Below are positions 6,705 to 14,680 of a stretch of 18,175 nt of DNA, piece by piece. The stretch is from contig LSIG01000020.1 in NCBI GenBank assembly GCA_001556125.1, forward strand, positions 1-18,175, given 5' to 3'. The notes below the pieces were generated by a model. It saw only the letters and a list, made by a program, of their open reading frames with translations. It had not been told where the DNA came from and did no database searches. Source of the DNA: Rhizobiales bacterium CCH10-E5. Lineage in GTDB: Bacteria; Pseudomonadota; Alphaproteobacteria; Rhizobiales; Beijerinckiaceae. Both the position numbers and the translations under genes were made by a program. Within the stretch, counting starts at the first letter, position 1. Each line of letters opens with the position of its first letter.

Positions 6705-7031
6705 TCAGCCCGTGTCGCCGCGGCCCGCACGCCGAGCTCGCGCCTCGGCCAGCGAGACCACAGGCGAGGGGGCGGATTCCTCGGGCGTCAGGAAGGCGAC
6801 GCCGACATCGTCGCCGCGCCGCCAGCACTGCCGGACGCGGCGGCTGTGCCCTTCCGGAATGGTGAGTTCGAAGGTCTGCGGCAGCTCGATCCAGTCCGCC
6901 ATGCGCACCATCGCGCCGGTCCGCGACCGGTTGCGAACGGTGCAGGCGAGGACGGACTGCTCGCCGTTGAACATGACGCGAGCCGGCTGGTGGAGGCGGC
7001 TGCGCGTCTCGAGGCGGCGGTCGGCGATCAT
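6705..7031 (-). CDS. PilZ domain protein, first of a tandem pair
   Basis: This 108-residue protein has R6-x3-R10 (RLETR) and N34-x-S36-x2-G39 (NRSRTG), the two halves of the c-di-GMP-binding PilZ motif, at exactly the same residue numbers as the next gene. The shared register points to a tandem duplication, although the sequences between motifs have diverged. The C-terminus is a short Ala/Arg-rich tail. A near-consensus CtrA box lies 80 nt upstream (7111-7127). Its output is unknown; the fold call is firm. Confidence 0.85.
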   Translation of the reverse strand: MIADRRLETRSRLHQPARVMFNGEQSVLACTVRNRSRTGAMVRMADWIELPQTFELTIPEGHSRRVRQCWRRGDDVGVAFLTPEESAPSPVVSLAEARARRAGRGDTG

Positions 7032-7110
7032 CGGCAGGCTCCCGCGACAGGCCTCCGGGGCGGAGGCTGTATCGGGGGGAGTCTGCCGGAAACCGGGCGC
7101 CGGCGCAGCT

Positions 7111-7127
7111 TTTACCGCAGCTTAACC
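7111..7127 (+). promoter_or_regulatory. Candidate CtrA-type box (TTTA-N7-TTAACC)
   Basis: The sequence reads TTTA, seven bases, then TTAACC, one mismatch from TTAA-N7-TTAAC. It lies 80 nt upstream of the first PilZ gene (start 7031) and 15 nt past the end of the cupin gene, in a 110-bp spacer with no other feature. Motif match only. Confidence 0.28.
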
Positions 7128-7141
7128 TTACCTCGACGGCG

Positions 7142-7600
7142 TCAGGCACCGTCCGGCGGCGGCGGCAGGAAATCGACTTCGTGCTTGGCCGAGAGCGCCA
7201 CGACATCGGCCGGGTTCTGCTCGGCCATCGAGTGGATGCCCCAGAACAGATCGTAGAGACGCGCCGTCGGCGCCACCCAGAACAGGCACTTCACAGGCGC
7301 ATCGCTCTTGTTGAACAGGCCATGTGGGACGTTACGCGGCAGCCGGATCAGGTCGCCCGGCAGGGCATGGCTCTCGGCCCCGTCGAGGACGAGGTCGAGC
7401 CGTCCCTCGAGCATGTAGATGAATTCGTCCTGCGTGGTGTGGATATGCGGCGGCACGAAGGTGCCGGGCGGGAAGGTGGCGTGCCAGGAGAAGGACTCCT
7501 CGCTCAGCGACTTCGGCACATAGGTCTGGCCGAGGATGTTCCAGGAGATCGCGTCGAGCCCCTCATTGGCCCGGGTGACGCCGGCGGTCAGTGGCTTCAT
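7142..7600 (-). CDS. Single-domain cupin protein, possible dioxygenase or isomerase
   Basis: This 152-residue protein is one cupin barrel. Motif 1 is complete: G46-x5-H52-x-H54-x4-E59-x6-G66 (HIHTTQDEFIYMLEG). Motif 2 is G82-x5-P-x-N-x2-H93-x3-N97, with Asn in place of the usual Gly. The four metal ligands H52, H54, E59 and H93 are all present, so a metal-dependent enzyme is likely, for example a ring-opening or quercetinase-like dioxygenase. Isomerase and sugar-binding roles are not excluded. The start has GAGGA 8 nt upstream. It follows the LivF-type gene by 18 nt and is the last gene of the transporter operon, so it probably acts on the imported compound or on the product of the monooxygenase under the same operator. 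Confidence 0.87.
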   Translation of the reverse strand: MKPLTAGVTRANEGLDAISWNILGQTYVPKSLSEESFSWHATFPPGTFVPPHIHTTQDEFIYMLEGRLDLVLDGAESHALPGDLIRLPRNVPHGLFNKSDAPVKCLFWVAPTARLYDLFWGIHSMAEQNPADVVALSAKHEVDFLPPPPDGA

Positions 7601-7618
7601 GACAGATGTCCTCGCTCG

Positions 7619-8317
7619 TCAGAAATGCAGGAAGCGGTCCTTGACCGCGCTGTCGTTGCGCAGATCGTCACTGCTGCCGCGCCAGACGACGCGGCCCTTC
7701 TCCAGCACGACATGGCGGTCGGCGATCTTCGCCAGCGCGTCGACGTTCTTGTCGATCACCAGGATCGACTCGCCCTCGGCCTTCAGCGCCGAAAGGCAGG
7801 CCCAGATCTCCTGGCGGATGATCGGCGCCAAGCCCTCCGTCGCCTCGTCGAGGATGATCAGCCGGGGATTGGTCATCAGCGCCCGGCCGATCGCGAGCAT
7901 CTGCTGCTCGCCGCCCGAGAGCTGGTTGCCGCGGTTGGCGCGGCGCTCTTTCAGGCGCGGGAAGAAGGCGTAGATCCGCTCGATGTCCCAGCGGGCCTTG
8001 CCGAAACGGCTGGCCGCCGTGGCGATCAGATTCTCCTCGACGGAGAGTGTCGGGAAGATCATCCGCCCCTCGGGCACCAGGCCGATGCCGGCTTGCGCGA
8101 TCCGGAAAGCCGGCGCGCCGGTGAGATCGCGCCCCGCGACGCTGACGCGGCCGGATTTCGGCGGGATCAGCCCCATGATCGCGCGGATCGTCGTGGTCTT
8201 GCCCATGCCGTTGCGGCCGAGCAGCGTTACGACCTCGCCTTCGCCGATCGAAAGATCGACCCCGAACAGGATCTGCGCCTCGCCATAGCCGGCATCGAGC
8301 CCCTCGACGATCAGCAT
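7619..8317 (-). CDS. ABC transporter ATPase, LivF type
   Basis: This 232-residue ATPase is one of the two energy-coupling subunits of a branched-chain amino acid-type (HAAT) importer. Walker A is GRNGMGKTT (34-42), the signature LSGGEQQ (133-139), and Walker B RLIILDEATEGLAP (152-165). The usual switch His is replaced: the segment reads VIDKNVDAL, with Lys190 where many LivF proteins have Gln, so this lineage lacks a canonical H-loop. The ATG at 8317 lies 5 nt after the LivG-type stop; a much longer in-frame reading up to 8686 only translates LivG sequence in the wrong frame. It is followed by the cupin gene. Confidence 0.93.
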   Translation of the reverse strand: MLIVEGLDAGYGEAQILFGVDLSIGEGEVVTLLGRNGMGKTTTIRAIMGLIPPKSGRVSVAGRDLTGAPAFRIAQAGIGLVPEGRMIFPTLSVEENLIATAASRFGKARWDIERIYAFFPRLKERRANRGNQLSGGEQQMLAIGRALMTNPRLIILDEATEGLAPIIRQEIWACLSALKAEGESILVIDKNVDALAKIADRHVVLEKGRVVWRGSSDDLRNDSAVKDRFLHF

Positions 8318-8322
8318 GGCGG

Positions 8323-9064
<742 letters not shown>

Positions 9065-9072
<8 letters not shown>

Positions 9073-10066
9073 CGCGGCCGATCCCGAGCTTGCGCATCAA
9101 ACCGACCAGCCCGCCGCGCGTGAACAGCACGAAGAGCACGATCATCGGCCCGAAGATGACCTTCCAGTGCTCGGTCCAGCCGGCGAGGATGTCCTCGGCG
9201 AAGAGGAAGGCCAGCGCCCCGATGATGGCGCCGTGCAGCGAGCCGACGCCACCGAGTACGACCATGAAGATGAGCTCGCCGGAACGCGGCCAGGACATGA
9301 AGGCAGGGCTGACGAACTCGGTCTGGTTGGCGAGCAGGAAGCCGGACAGGCCCGCGATCAGCCCGCTGATCACATAGGCGGCGAGGCGCACCTGCGAGAC
9401 CTGGAACCCGGTAACGGAGACGCGCGTGGCGTTCTCGCGCGCAGCCCTCAGCACGCGACCGAAGCGCGAGGCCACGATCACGCGGACGAGGAGGTAGCAG
9501 GCGAGCAGGACGCCGAGCACGACATAGAAGAAGCCGGTCCGGTTGCCGAAGGCGTTGAAGCCGATCACGGTGCTGCGCTGGTAGAGCGTCAGCCCGTCGT
9601 CGCCGCCATAGGCGGAGAGCGCCTGCGCCAGGAAATAGACCATCTGGCCGAAGGCCAGCGTGATCATGATAAAGGTGACGCCGCGCGTGCGCAGCGAGAC
9701 ATAGCCCGTCACGAGGGCGAACACGCCGCACACCGCGAGCACGACGGGAAGAATCAGCAGCGTCTCCGGCAGACCTTCCGTGATCATGATGCCTGTCGCA
9801 TAGGCGCCGATCCCGACGAAGGCGGCGTGCCCGAAGGAGACCAGACCGCCGACACCGAGGATGAGGTCGAGCGACAGTGCCGCAATGGCGAAGATCATGG
9901 CCCGCGTCACCAGGGTGAGCCAGTGCGAAGGCAGGCCGAGCGAGACCGCGACCGGCAGCAGCGCGAGCAGCCCGAACAGCAGGATGGGAACGAGCGGGAG
10001 GCGCCGGGCGGGCAGGGGGATCGCGCGTCCGGTCGAGCCGGCCAGGGTCGCGGCGGTCTCGCTCAT
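9065..10066 (-). CDS. ABC transporter permease, LivM type
   Basis: This 333-residue permease has a short polar N-terminus (MSETAATLAGSTGRAIPLPA) and then many hydrophobic helices. The LivM-typical stretch GVGGLVSFGHAAFVGIGAY follows the third segment, and the conserved cytoplasmic loop FVVLGG-like motif appears as FMVVLGGVGSLHGAIIGA. It forms the membrane channel with the LivH-type subunit. The start at 10066 overlaps the LivH-type stop in an ATGA arrangement; an in-frame extension to 10648 is only out-of-frame LivH sequence and is rejected. Confidence 0.92.
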
Positions 10067-10989
10067 GCCCGGCCCTTCGAGGGCAGAAGCCCCTCGGGCC
10101 GGACGAACAGCACGATCGCCATGACGAGATAGATCAGCATCGAGGACAGCGCGGCGCCCGCCGCCCGGGCCGAGGGGGCGCTCATGAACAGCCGCAGCAG
10201 GTCGTTCATGAAGGACCGGCCGAGCGTGTCGACGAGGCCGACGATCAGCGCCCCGACGAAGGCGCCCCGGATCGACCCGATACCGCCGACGACGATGACG
10301 ACGAAGGCGAGGATCAGAATGTTGTCGCCCATGCCGGGCTCGACCGAGAGGATCGGGGCCGCCATCACGCCGGCGAAGGCTGCCAGCATCGTGCCGAAGG
10401 CAAAGACGATCATGAAGAGCTTGTTGATGTCGACGCCGAGCGCCGACACCATCGGCGCATTCGAGGCGCCGGCCCGCAGCAGCATGCCCGTGCGTGTCTT
10501 CTCGACGACGAACCAGAGCAGGGCGCCGACGGCAAGCCCAGCCCCGATCAGCGCGAAGCGATAGGTCGGGTAGAGGATGCCGTCGAGCAACGCGACGTTG
10601 CCCGACAAGAAGGCCGGGACCGGCACCGAGAGCGGCGCGGCGCCCCAAAGCATCTTCACGCCCTGGTTCAGCAGCAGGATGAGCCCGAAGGTCGCCAGCA
10701 CCTGGTCGAGATGGTCGCGCGCGTAGAGATGTCGAAAGACCAGGAACTCCAGCGCCAGCCCGATCACGAGGGCGCTGGCGAGCGCCAACACGAGCCCCAG
10801 TACGAAGCTGCCGGTGATGCCGACGAAGGTCACCGCGAGATAGGCGCCGAGCATGTACTGCACGCCATGCGCCAGATTGATGAAGTCCATGACGCCGAAG
10901 ACGAGCGTCAGTCCCGCGGCCACCAGGAATAGCAGGATGCCGAGCTGAAGGCCGTTCAGAATCTGGACGATGAGGAGGCCTGTGGTCAT
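10063..10989 (-). CDS. ABC transporter permease, LivH type
   Basis: This 308-residue permease shows the LivH pattern: LQLGILLFLVAAGLTLVFGVMDFINLAHG near the N-terminus and VIVVGGIGSIRGAFVGALIVG near the C-terminal third, with about eight hydrophobic helices. It is the partner of the LivM-type subunit in the inner membrane. It follows the binding-protein gene across a 95-bp spacer that is almost wholly filled by a REP-like double hairpin, so expression may step down from binding protein to permease. It overlaps the LivM-type gene by 4 nt. Confidence 0.92.
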   Translation of the reverse strand: MTTGLLIVQILNGLQLGILLFLVAAGLTLVFGVMDFINLAHGVQYMLGAYLAVTFVGITGSFVLGLVLALASALVIGLALEFLVFRHLYARDHLDQVLATFGLILLLNQGVKMLWGAAPLSVPVPAFLSGNVALLDGILYPTYRFALIGAGLAVGALLWFVVEKTRTGMLLRAGASNAPMVSALGVDINKLFMIVFAFGTMLAAFAGVMAAPILSVEPGMGDNILILAFVVIVVGGIGSIRGAFVGALIVGLVDTLGRSFMNDLLRLFMSAPSARAAGAALSSMLIYLVMAIVLFVRPEGLLPSKGRA

Positions 10990-11001
10990 GTCATGTCGCC
11001 C

Positions 11002-11076
11002 GTCATGCTCGGGCGTGACCCGAGCATCTCACGAAAGAGATTCTCGGGTCTGCGCTGCGCTTCGCCCGAGAATGAC
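11002..11076. repeat. 75-bp REP-like double-hairpin repeat, copy 1
   Basis: The element is bounded by GTCAT and ATGAC. It contains two perfect 9-bp stems: ATGCTCGGG/CCCGAGCAT (11005-11013, 11019-11027) and ATTCTCGGG/CCCGAGAAT (11040-11048, 11065-11073). It fills the gap between the binding-protein and LivH-type genes. A second copy in opposite orientation lies at 14590-14664; all stem bases are identical, and the seven differences I count fall in the first loop and the linker. Confidence 0.9.
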
Positions 11077-11084
11077 GAAGAGGC

Positions 11085-12254
11085 TTACTTCAGCGGGCAT
11101 TCCTTGGCGTGCGGGTCGGCATATTCCGTGAAGACCTTCGAGACGATCTCGGTCTGGAACTTGCCGTCGGGGCGCTTGGCCGCCTTGACGAGATAGAAGT
11201 CCTGGATCGGGTAGCCGTTGGTGTTGAACTTGAACTTGCCGCGCAGCGAGGTGAAGTCGGCCTTCTTGATCGCCGCGCGCAGCTTGTCCTTGTCGGCCGT
11301 ACCGCCCGCCGCCTTGACGGCCGAGTCGATCAGCATCGCGGCGTCATAGGCCTGCTGGGCATAGGAGCCGGGCACGATCTTGTAGGCCGCCTCATAGGCG
11401 CTGACGAATTTCTTGGTCTGCGGGTTGTCCATGTTCGGCGCCCAGGTCATGCCGCCGAACAGGCCGACCGCGGCATCCTGCTGCGCCGGCAGCGTCGATT
11501 CATCGACCGTGAAGGCCGAGAGGAACGGGATCTTGCCTTGCAGGCCCGCCTGCGACCACTGCTTGACGAAGTTGACGCCGAGCCCGCCCGGCAGGAAGGC
11601 GAAGACGACGTCGGGCTTGGTCGAGGCGATCTTGGCGAGGTCCGAGGCGAAGTCCATCGAGGTCAGCGGCGCATAGACCTCGTCGACGATCTCGCCCTTG
11701 AAGTAGCGCTTGAAGCCCGCGAGCGAGTCCTTACCGGCCTGATAGTTCGGCGCGATGATGTAGGCGCGCTTGTAGCCCTGATCCTGCGCATGCTTACCCA
11801 GCACCTCGTGCACCTGGTCGTTCTGGTAGGAGGTGACGAAGAAGTTCTGGTGGCAGCCCTTGCCGGCCATGGTCGACGGGCCGGCGTTCGGAGAGATCAG
11901 GAAGGCGCCCGAGTCGAGCACGGGCTTGGCGATCGCGCCGAGGATATTGGAGAACACCGGGCCGACCACGAAATCCGCCTTCGCGCTTTCGACATAGGCC
12001 TTGACCTTGCCGACCGCGACGTCCGGCTTTAGCTCATCGTCGATCACCGTGATCTGCACCGGCACGCCGCCGAGCTTGCCGCCGTTCTGGTCGACCGCGA
12101 GCTGGAAGCCGTCGCGGACCTGCTGGCCGAGCGCGGCTGCCGGGCCGGTCAGCACGCTGACGACGCCGATCTTGAGCGGCTCCTGCGCCTGGGCCGAGGC
12201 GATGCCGAGCGCGAGCAGACCGGCACCGAGCGAAAGCGAAAGCTTGAGTGTCAT
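11085..12254 (-). CDS. Periplasmic substrate-binding protein of the LivK/Peripla_BP_6 type
   Basis: This 389-residue protein has a Sec signal peptide (MTLKLSLSLGAGLLALGIAS, with a likely cut after AQA at residue 23). A type I periplasmic-binding fold follows, starting LKIGVVSVLTGPAAALGQQV. It delivers the ligand to the four-subunit transporter encoded downstream. The family binds branched-chain amino acids, amides, and in many alphaproteobacteria aromatic or dicarboxylic acids. Pairing with a monooxygenase and a cupin makes an aromatic-type ligand plausible, as inference. The ATG at 12254 has GGAGG 9 nt upstream and starts the signal peptide. An upstream in-frame TTG at 12347 lies inside the operator and is rejected. 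A REP-like element follows its stop codon. Confidence 0.92.
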   Translation of the reverse strand: MTLKLSLSLGAGLLALGIASAQAQEPLKIGVVSVLTGPAAALGQQVRDGFQLAVDQNGGKLGGVPVQITVIDDELKPDVAVGKVKAYVESAKADFVVGPVFSNILGAIAKPVLDSGAFLISPNAGPSTMAGKGCHQNFFVTSYQNDQVHEVLGKHAQDQGYKRAYIIAPNYQAGKDSLAGFKRYFKGEIVDEVYAPLTSMDFASDLAKIASTKPDVVFAFLPGGLGVNFVKQWSQAGLQGKIPFLSAFTVDESTLPAQQDAAVGLFGGMTWAPNMDNPQTKKFVSAYEAAYKIVPGSYAQQAYDAAMLIDSAVKAAGGTADKDKLRAAIKKADFTSLRGKFKFNTNGYPIQDFYLVKAAKRPDGKFQTEIVSKVFTEYADPHAKECPLK

Positions 12255-12339
12255 GTCGGATGTCCTCCCGGGACGAGCGAGAAAGCCGGAGTGCGACAGG
12301 GGTCCCCTCGACCTCCTTGATCGCGCGATGAAGGCATAT

Positions 12340-12357
12340 TGTTTCAAGCTTAAAATA
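12340..12357 (-). promoter_or_regulatory. Operator upstream of the binding-protein gene, near copy of 4912-4929
   Basis: Read on the minus strand this is TATTTTAAGCTTGAAACA, identical to the palindrome at 4912-4929 at 16 of 18 positions and keeping the TTAAGCTTGAA-like centre. Its near edge is 85 nt upstream of the ATG at 12254. A weak -35/-10 pair (TTGCAG and CAATAT, 17 bp apart) would place it within the promoter spacer. The 288-bp gap 12255-12542 contains this site, the RBS and a repeat, and no gene. Confidence 0.65.
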
Positions 12358-12408
12358 TCTGCAAGGGGTTCTTGCCGGAGAATCTTTGACGGCCCGGTGA
12401 ACCTTCAA

Positions 12409-12512
12409 GTCATCCCCGACAAGCGGCGATTTCGCGCCGATCCGGGATCCATCGTAGAGCGCAGTTCCCTGTGATCGATCCCGGAGCTCCGCTTCGCTAC
12501 GTCCGGGATGAC
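12409..12512. repeat. 104-bp REP-like inverted-repeat element between the two transporter operons
   Basis: The outer arms GTCATCCCCGAC (12409-12420) and GTCCGGGATGAC (12501-12512) pair with one mismatch. Inner arms TCCGGGATC (12441-12449) and GATCCCGGA (12477-12485) pair perfectly. It begins with the same GTCAT/ATGAC ends as the 75-bp repeats but has a different stem sequence. It lies 30 nt past the end of the BMP-family gene and upstream of the binding-protein promoter, where it may act as a transcription end or mRNA stabiliser. Confidence 0.75.
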
Positions 12513-12542
12513 GCCGTGGATGGCGTCACCGTCACGGCGATC

Positions 12543-13625
12543 TCACGCCTGAACGCCGTCCACATACCAGTCCATCTTGGACAGCATCTCGTCGGACGCC
12601 TTCTCGCCGGCCTTGAGTCGCACCGTACCCTTCTGGTCCTTCAGTTCCCCGGTAAAGGGGTGGAGCGTGCCGGCGACGATGCCCTTGGTGACCTCGTCGG
12701 CGGCGGCACGAGCGGCCGGCGTCACGGCGTCGTTGTACGGCGCGATCTTGACCATGCCGTCCTTGATGCCGCCCCAGACGTCGCCGCTCTTCCACGTGCC
12801 GTCCATCACCTCCTTGACGCGCTTGATGTAGTAGCCCGACCAGTCGTCGACGATAGCGGTCAGATGTGCCTTCGGGGCGAAAGCCTTCATGTCGGAGGCC
12901 TGGCCGAAGGCGAAGACGCCGCGCTGCTCGGCCGCCTGCAGCGCCGCCGCCGAGTCGGTGTGCTGGGTGATGATGTCGCAGCCCTGGTCGATCAGCGCCT
13001 TGGCGGCGTCGGCCTCCTTGGCGGGGTCGTACCAGGTCGACGCCCAGATCACCTTGGTCCGGAAATTCGGGTTCACCTTCCGCGCCGCGAGCGTGAAGGC
13101 GTTGATGCCCATCACCACCTCGGGGATCGGGAAGGAGGCGATGTAGCCGGCCTGGCCGGACTTCGACATGTGCCCGGCGATCGTGCCGATCACGGCGCGC
13201 CCCTCATAGAAGCGGGCATTGTAGGTCGCGACGTTTTCGGCGCGCTGATAGCCCGTGGCGTGTTCGAATTTCAGCTTCGGGAACTGCTTCGCGACCTGGA
13301 TCGTCGGGTTCATGAAGCCGAATGACGTCGTGAAGATCAGCTGGTTGCCGGCCTGGGCCAACTGGCGGATCGCCCGGGCGGCGTCGGGGCCCTCCGCCAC
13401 CTTTTCGATGAAGCTCGTCTTGATCTTCGCGCCGTATTCCTTCTCCAGCGCGAGCCGGCCCTGGTCATGCGTCCAGGTCCAGCCATGGTCGCCGATCGGG
13501 CCGACATAGATGAAGCCGACGCCGAGCGGCGCCTGGGCCCGCGCGCCCGTGCCGAGCAGCGGCAGGGCAGCGGCGCTGGCGCCGGCACCGAAATTGAACC
13601 GGCGGCGGGTGATGATCGAGGTCAT
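12543..13625 (-). CDS. BMP-family substrate-binding protein, Tat-exported
   Basis: This 360-residue protein begins with a twin-arginine signal (ITRRRFNFGAGASAAALPLL, with the RR pair at residues 7-9 and a likely cut after ARA). It continues as a PnrA/BMP-fold binding protein: GVGFIYVGPIGDHGWTWTHDQG, IRQLAQAGNQLIFTTSFGF and GYIASFPIPEVVMGINAF are characteristic blocks. BMP proteins bind purine nucleosides or related compounds in the periplasm. Tat export implies that it folds before secretion, possibly with a bound ligand. It is the last gene of the operon, 28 nt after the second permease, with GGAGAAC before the ATG. Together with XdhC in the same operon, a purine or nucleoside ligand is the best inference. 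Confidence 0.92.
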   Translation of the reverse strand: MTSIITRRRFNFGAGASAAALPLLGTGARAQAPLGVGFIYVGPIGDHGWTWTHDQGRLALEKEYGAKIKTSFIEKVAEGPDAARAIRQLAQAGNQLIFTTSFGFMNPTIQVAKQFPKLKFEHATGYQRAENVATYNARFYEGRAVIGTIAGHMSKSGQAGYIASFPIPEVVMGINAFTLAARKVNPNFRTKVIWASTWYDPAKEADAAKALIDQGCDIITQHTDSAAALQAAEQRGVFAFGQASDMKAFAPKAHLTAIVDDWSGYYIKRVKEVMDGTWKSGDVWGGIKDGMVKIAPYNDAVTPAARAAADEVTKGIVAGTLHPFTGELKDQKGTVRLKAGEKASDEMLSKMDWYVDGVQA

Positions 13626-13653
13626 GAAGGGGTTCTCCGGTTGCGGGGCGGCG

Positions 13654-14577
13654 TCAGGACGCCGAGAAAGGCTTGCCGAGACAGGCCGGCGCGTTGAGCC
13701 GGCCCGATCTGCGGCCTAGCGACATCATGGTCAGAACCGCGACAGTCGCAAGATAGGGCGTCATCGCAAGAAGCTCGGGCGCGAGCCAGGTGATGCCGGC
13801 TGCCTTGGCCTGAAGCTCCAGCGTCATCACCGCACCGAAGAGATAGGCGCCGAGCAGCAGGCGCCCCGGCCGCCAGGCGGCGAAGACGACGAGGGCGAGT
13901 GCGATCCAGCCCCGACCGGCGGTGAGCCCGTCGGCCCACATCGGCGTCAGCGCCAGCGAGAAATAGGCCCCGCCCAGCCCCGCCAACGCGCCACCGAAGG
14001 CGATCGCTGCGTAGCGGATGGCGATGACGGGGTAGCCGATGGCATGGGCCGAAGCGTCGTTCTCGCCGACCGCGCGCAGGATCAGGCCCGGCCGCGTCCG
14101 GCGCAGGAACAGGCTGACGCCGAGCACGAGCGCGAGCGAGAGATAGACGACAATGTCGTGGCCGAAGATGGCGCGCAGCCAGGGATGCTCGGAGAGCGCG
14201 GCCGGAAACACCGGGCCGAGCCGTGTGATCGTGCGGCCGACGAAACCCGCCCCGATCAGCGAGGAGGCGCCGATGCCGAAGATGGTCAGCGCAAGGCCGG
14301 TGGCAACCTGATTGGCCGTGAGCGACAGCGTCAGCACGGCGAAGACCATCGCCGTCGCCACGCCCGCCGCCATCGCCGCGACAAGGCCCAGCATCGTGCT
14401 GCCGGTGCTGAAGGCGACCGCGAAGCCCGCGACCGCGCCGCACAGCATCATGCCCTCGACGCCGAGATTGAGCACGCCGGCCTTCTCTGTGACGAGTTCC
14501 CCCAGCGCCGCCAGCAGGATCGGCGTCGAGGCGGCGACGAGGGTCATCAGGATCGAGACGAGGATGGCGGTGGTCAT
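13654..14577 (-). CDS. ABC transporter permease, BMP/nucleoside type (second permease)
   Basis: This 307-residue permease shows the pattern of nucleoside-type importers: EKAGVLNLGVEGMMLCGAVAGF in the first third and VGENDASAHAIGYPVIAIRYAAIAFGGALAGLGGAY in the middle, with about nine hydrophobic helices. It dimerises with the other permease in the operon. The start is ATG 14577, with a strong GGAGG 6 nt upstream. A 28-codon in-frame extension to 14661 is only translated repeat sequence (copy 2 of the 75-bp element) and is rejected. The repeat sits 12 nt upstream of the ATG, just beyond the RBS. Confidence 0.92.
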   Translation of the reverse strand: MTTAILVSILMTLVAASTPILLAALGELVTEKAGVLNLGVEGMMLCGAVAGFAVAFSTGSTMLGLVAAMAAGVATAMVFAVLTLSLTANQVATGLALTIFGIGASSLIGAGFVGRTITRLGPVFPAALSEHPWLRAIFGHDIVVYLSLALVLGVSLFLRRTRPGLILRAVGENDASAHAIGYPVIAIRYAAIAFGGALAGLGGAYFSLALTPMWADGLTAGRGWIALALVVFAAWRPGRLLLGAYLFGAVMTLELQAKAAGITWLAPELLAMTPYLATVAVLTMMSLGRRSGRLNAPACLGKPFSAS

Positions 14578-14589
14578 GGTGCGCCTCCC

Positions 14590-14664
14590 GTCATTCTCGG
14601 GCGAAGCGCAGCGCAGACCCGAGAATCTCCGGGGAGAGATGCTCGGGTCGAGCCCGAGCATGAC
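14590..14664. repeat. 75-bp REP-like double-hairpin repeat, copy 2 (inverted)
   Basis: This is the reverse complement of copy 1 at 11002-11076. It has stems ATTCTCGGG/CCCGAGAAT (14593-14601, 14618-14626) and ATGCTCGGG/CCCGAGCAT (14639-14647, 14653-14661). By eye 68 of 75 positions agree with copy 1, and the changes avoid the stems. It fills most of the 103-bp gap between the two permease genes. Confidence 0.9.
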
Positions 14665-14680
14665 GTACCGGTTGGAGCCC

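Noticed and set aside
12311..12318. Perfect minus-strand AAGGAGGT about 56 nt upstream of the binding-protein ATG
   Set aside because: No start codon follows at a usable distance, and the gene has its own GGAGG 9 nt before the ATG.
12251..12337. Possible 28-residue leader peptide whose stop overlaps the binding-protein start (ATGA)
   Set aside because: Its ATG lies in the likely -10 region beside the operator and has no RBS; the overlap is probably chance.
14578..14661. In-frame N-terminal extension of the second permease
   Set aside because: The added residues are a translation of the 75-bp repeat, and the downstream ATG at 14577 has a strong RBS and begins the first TM helix.
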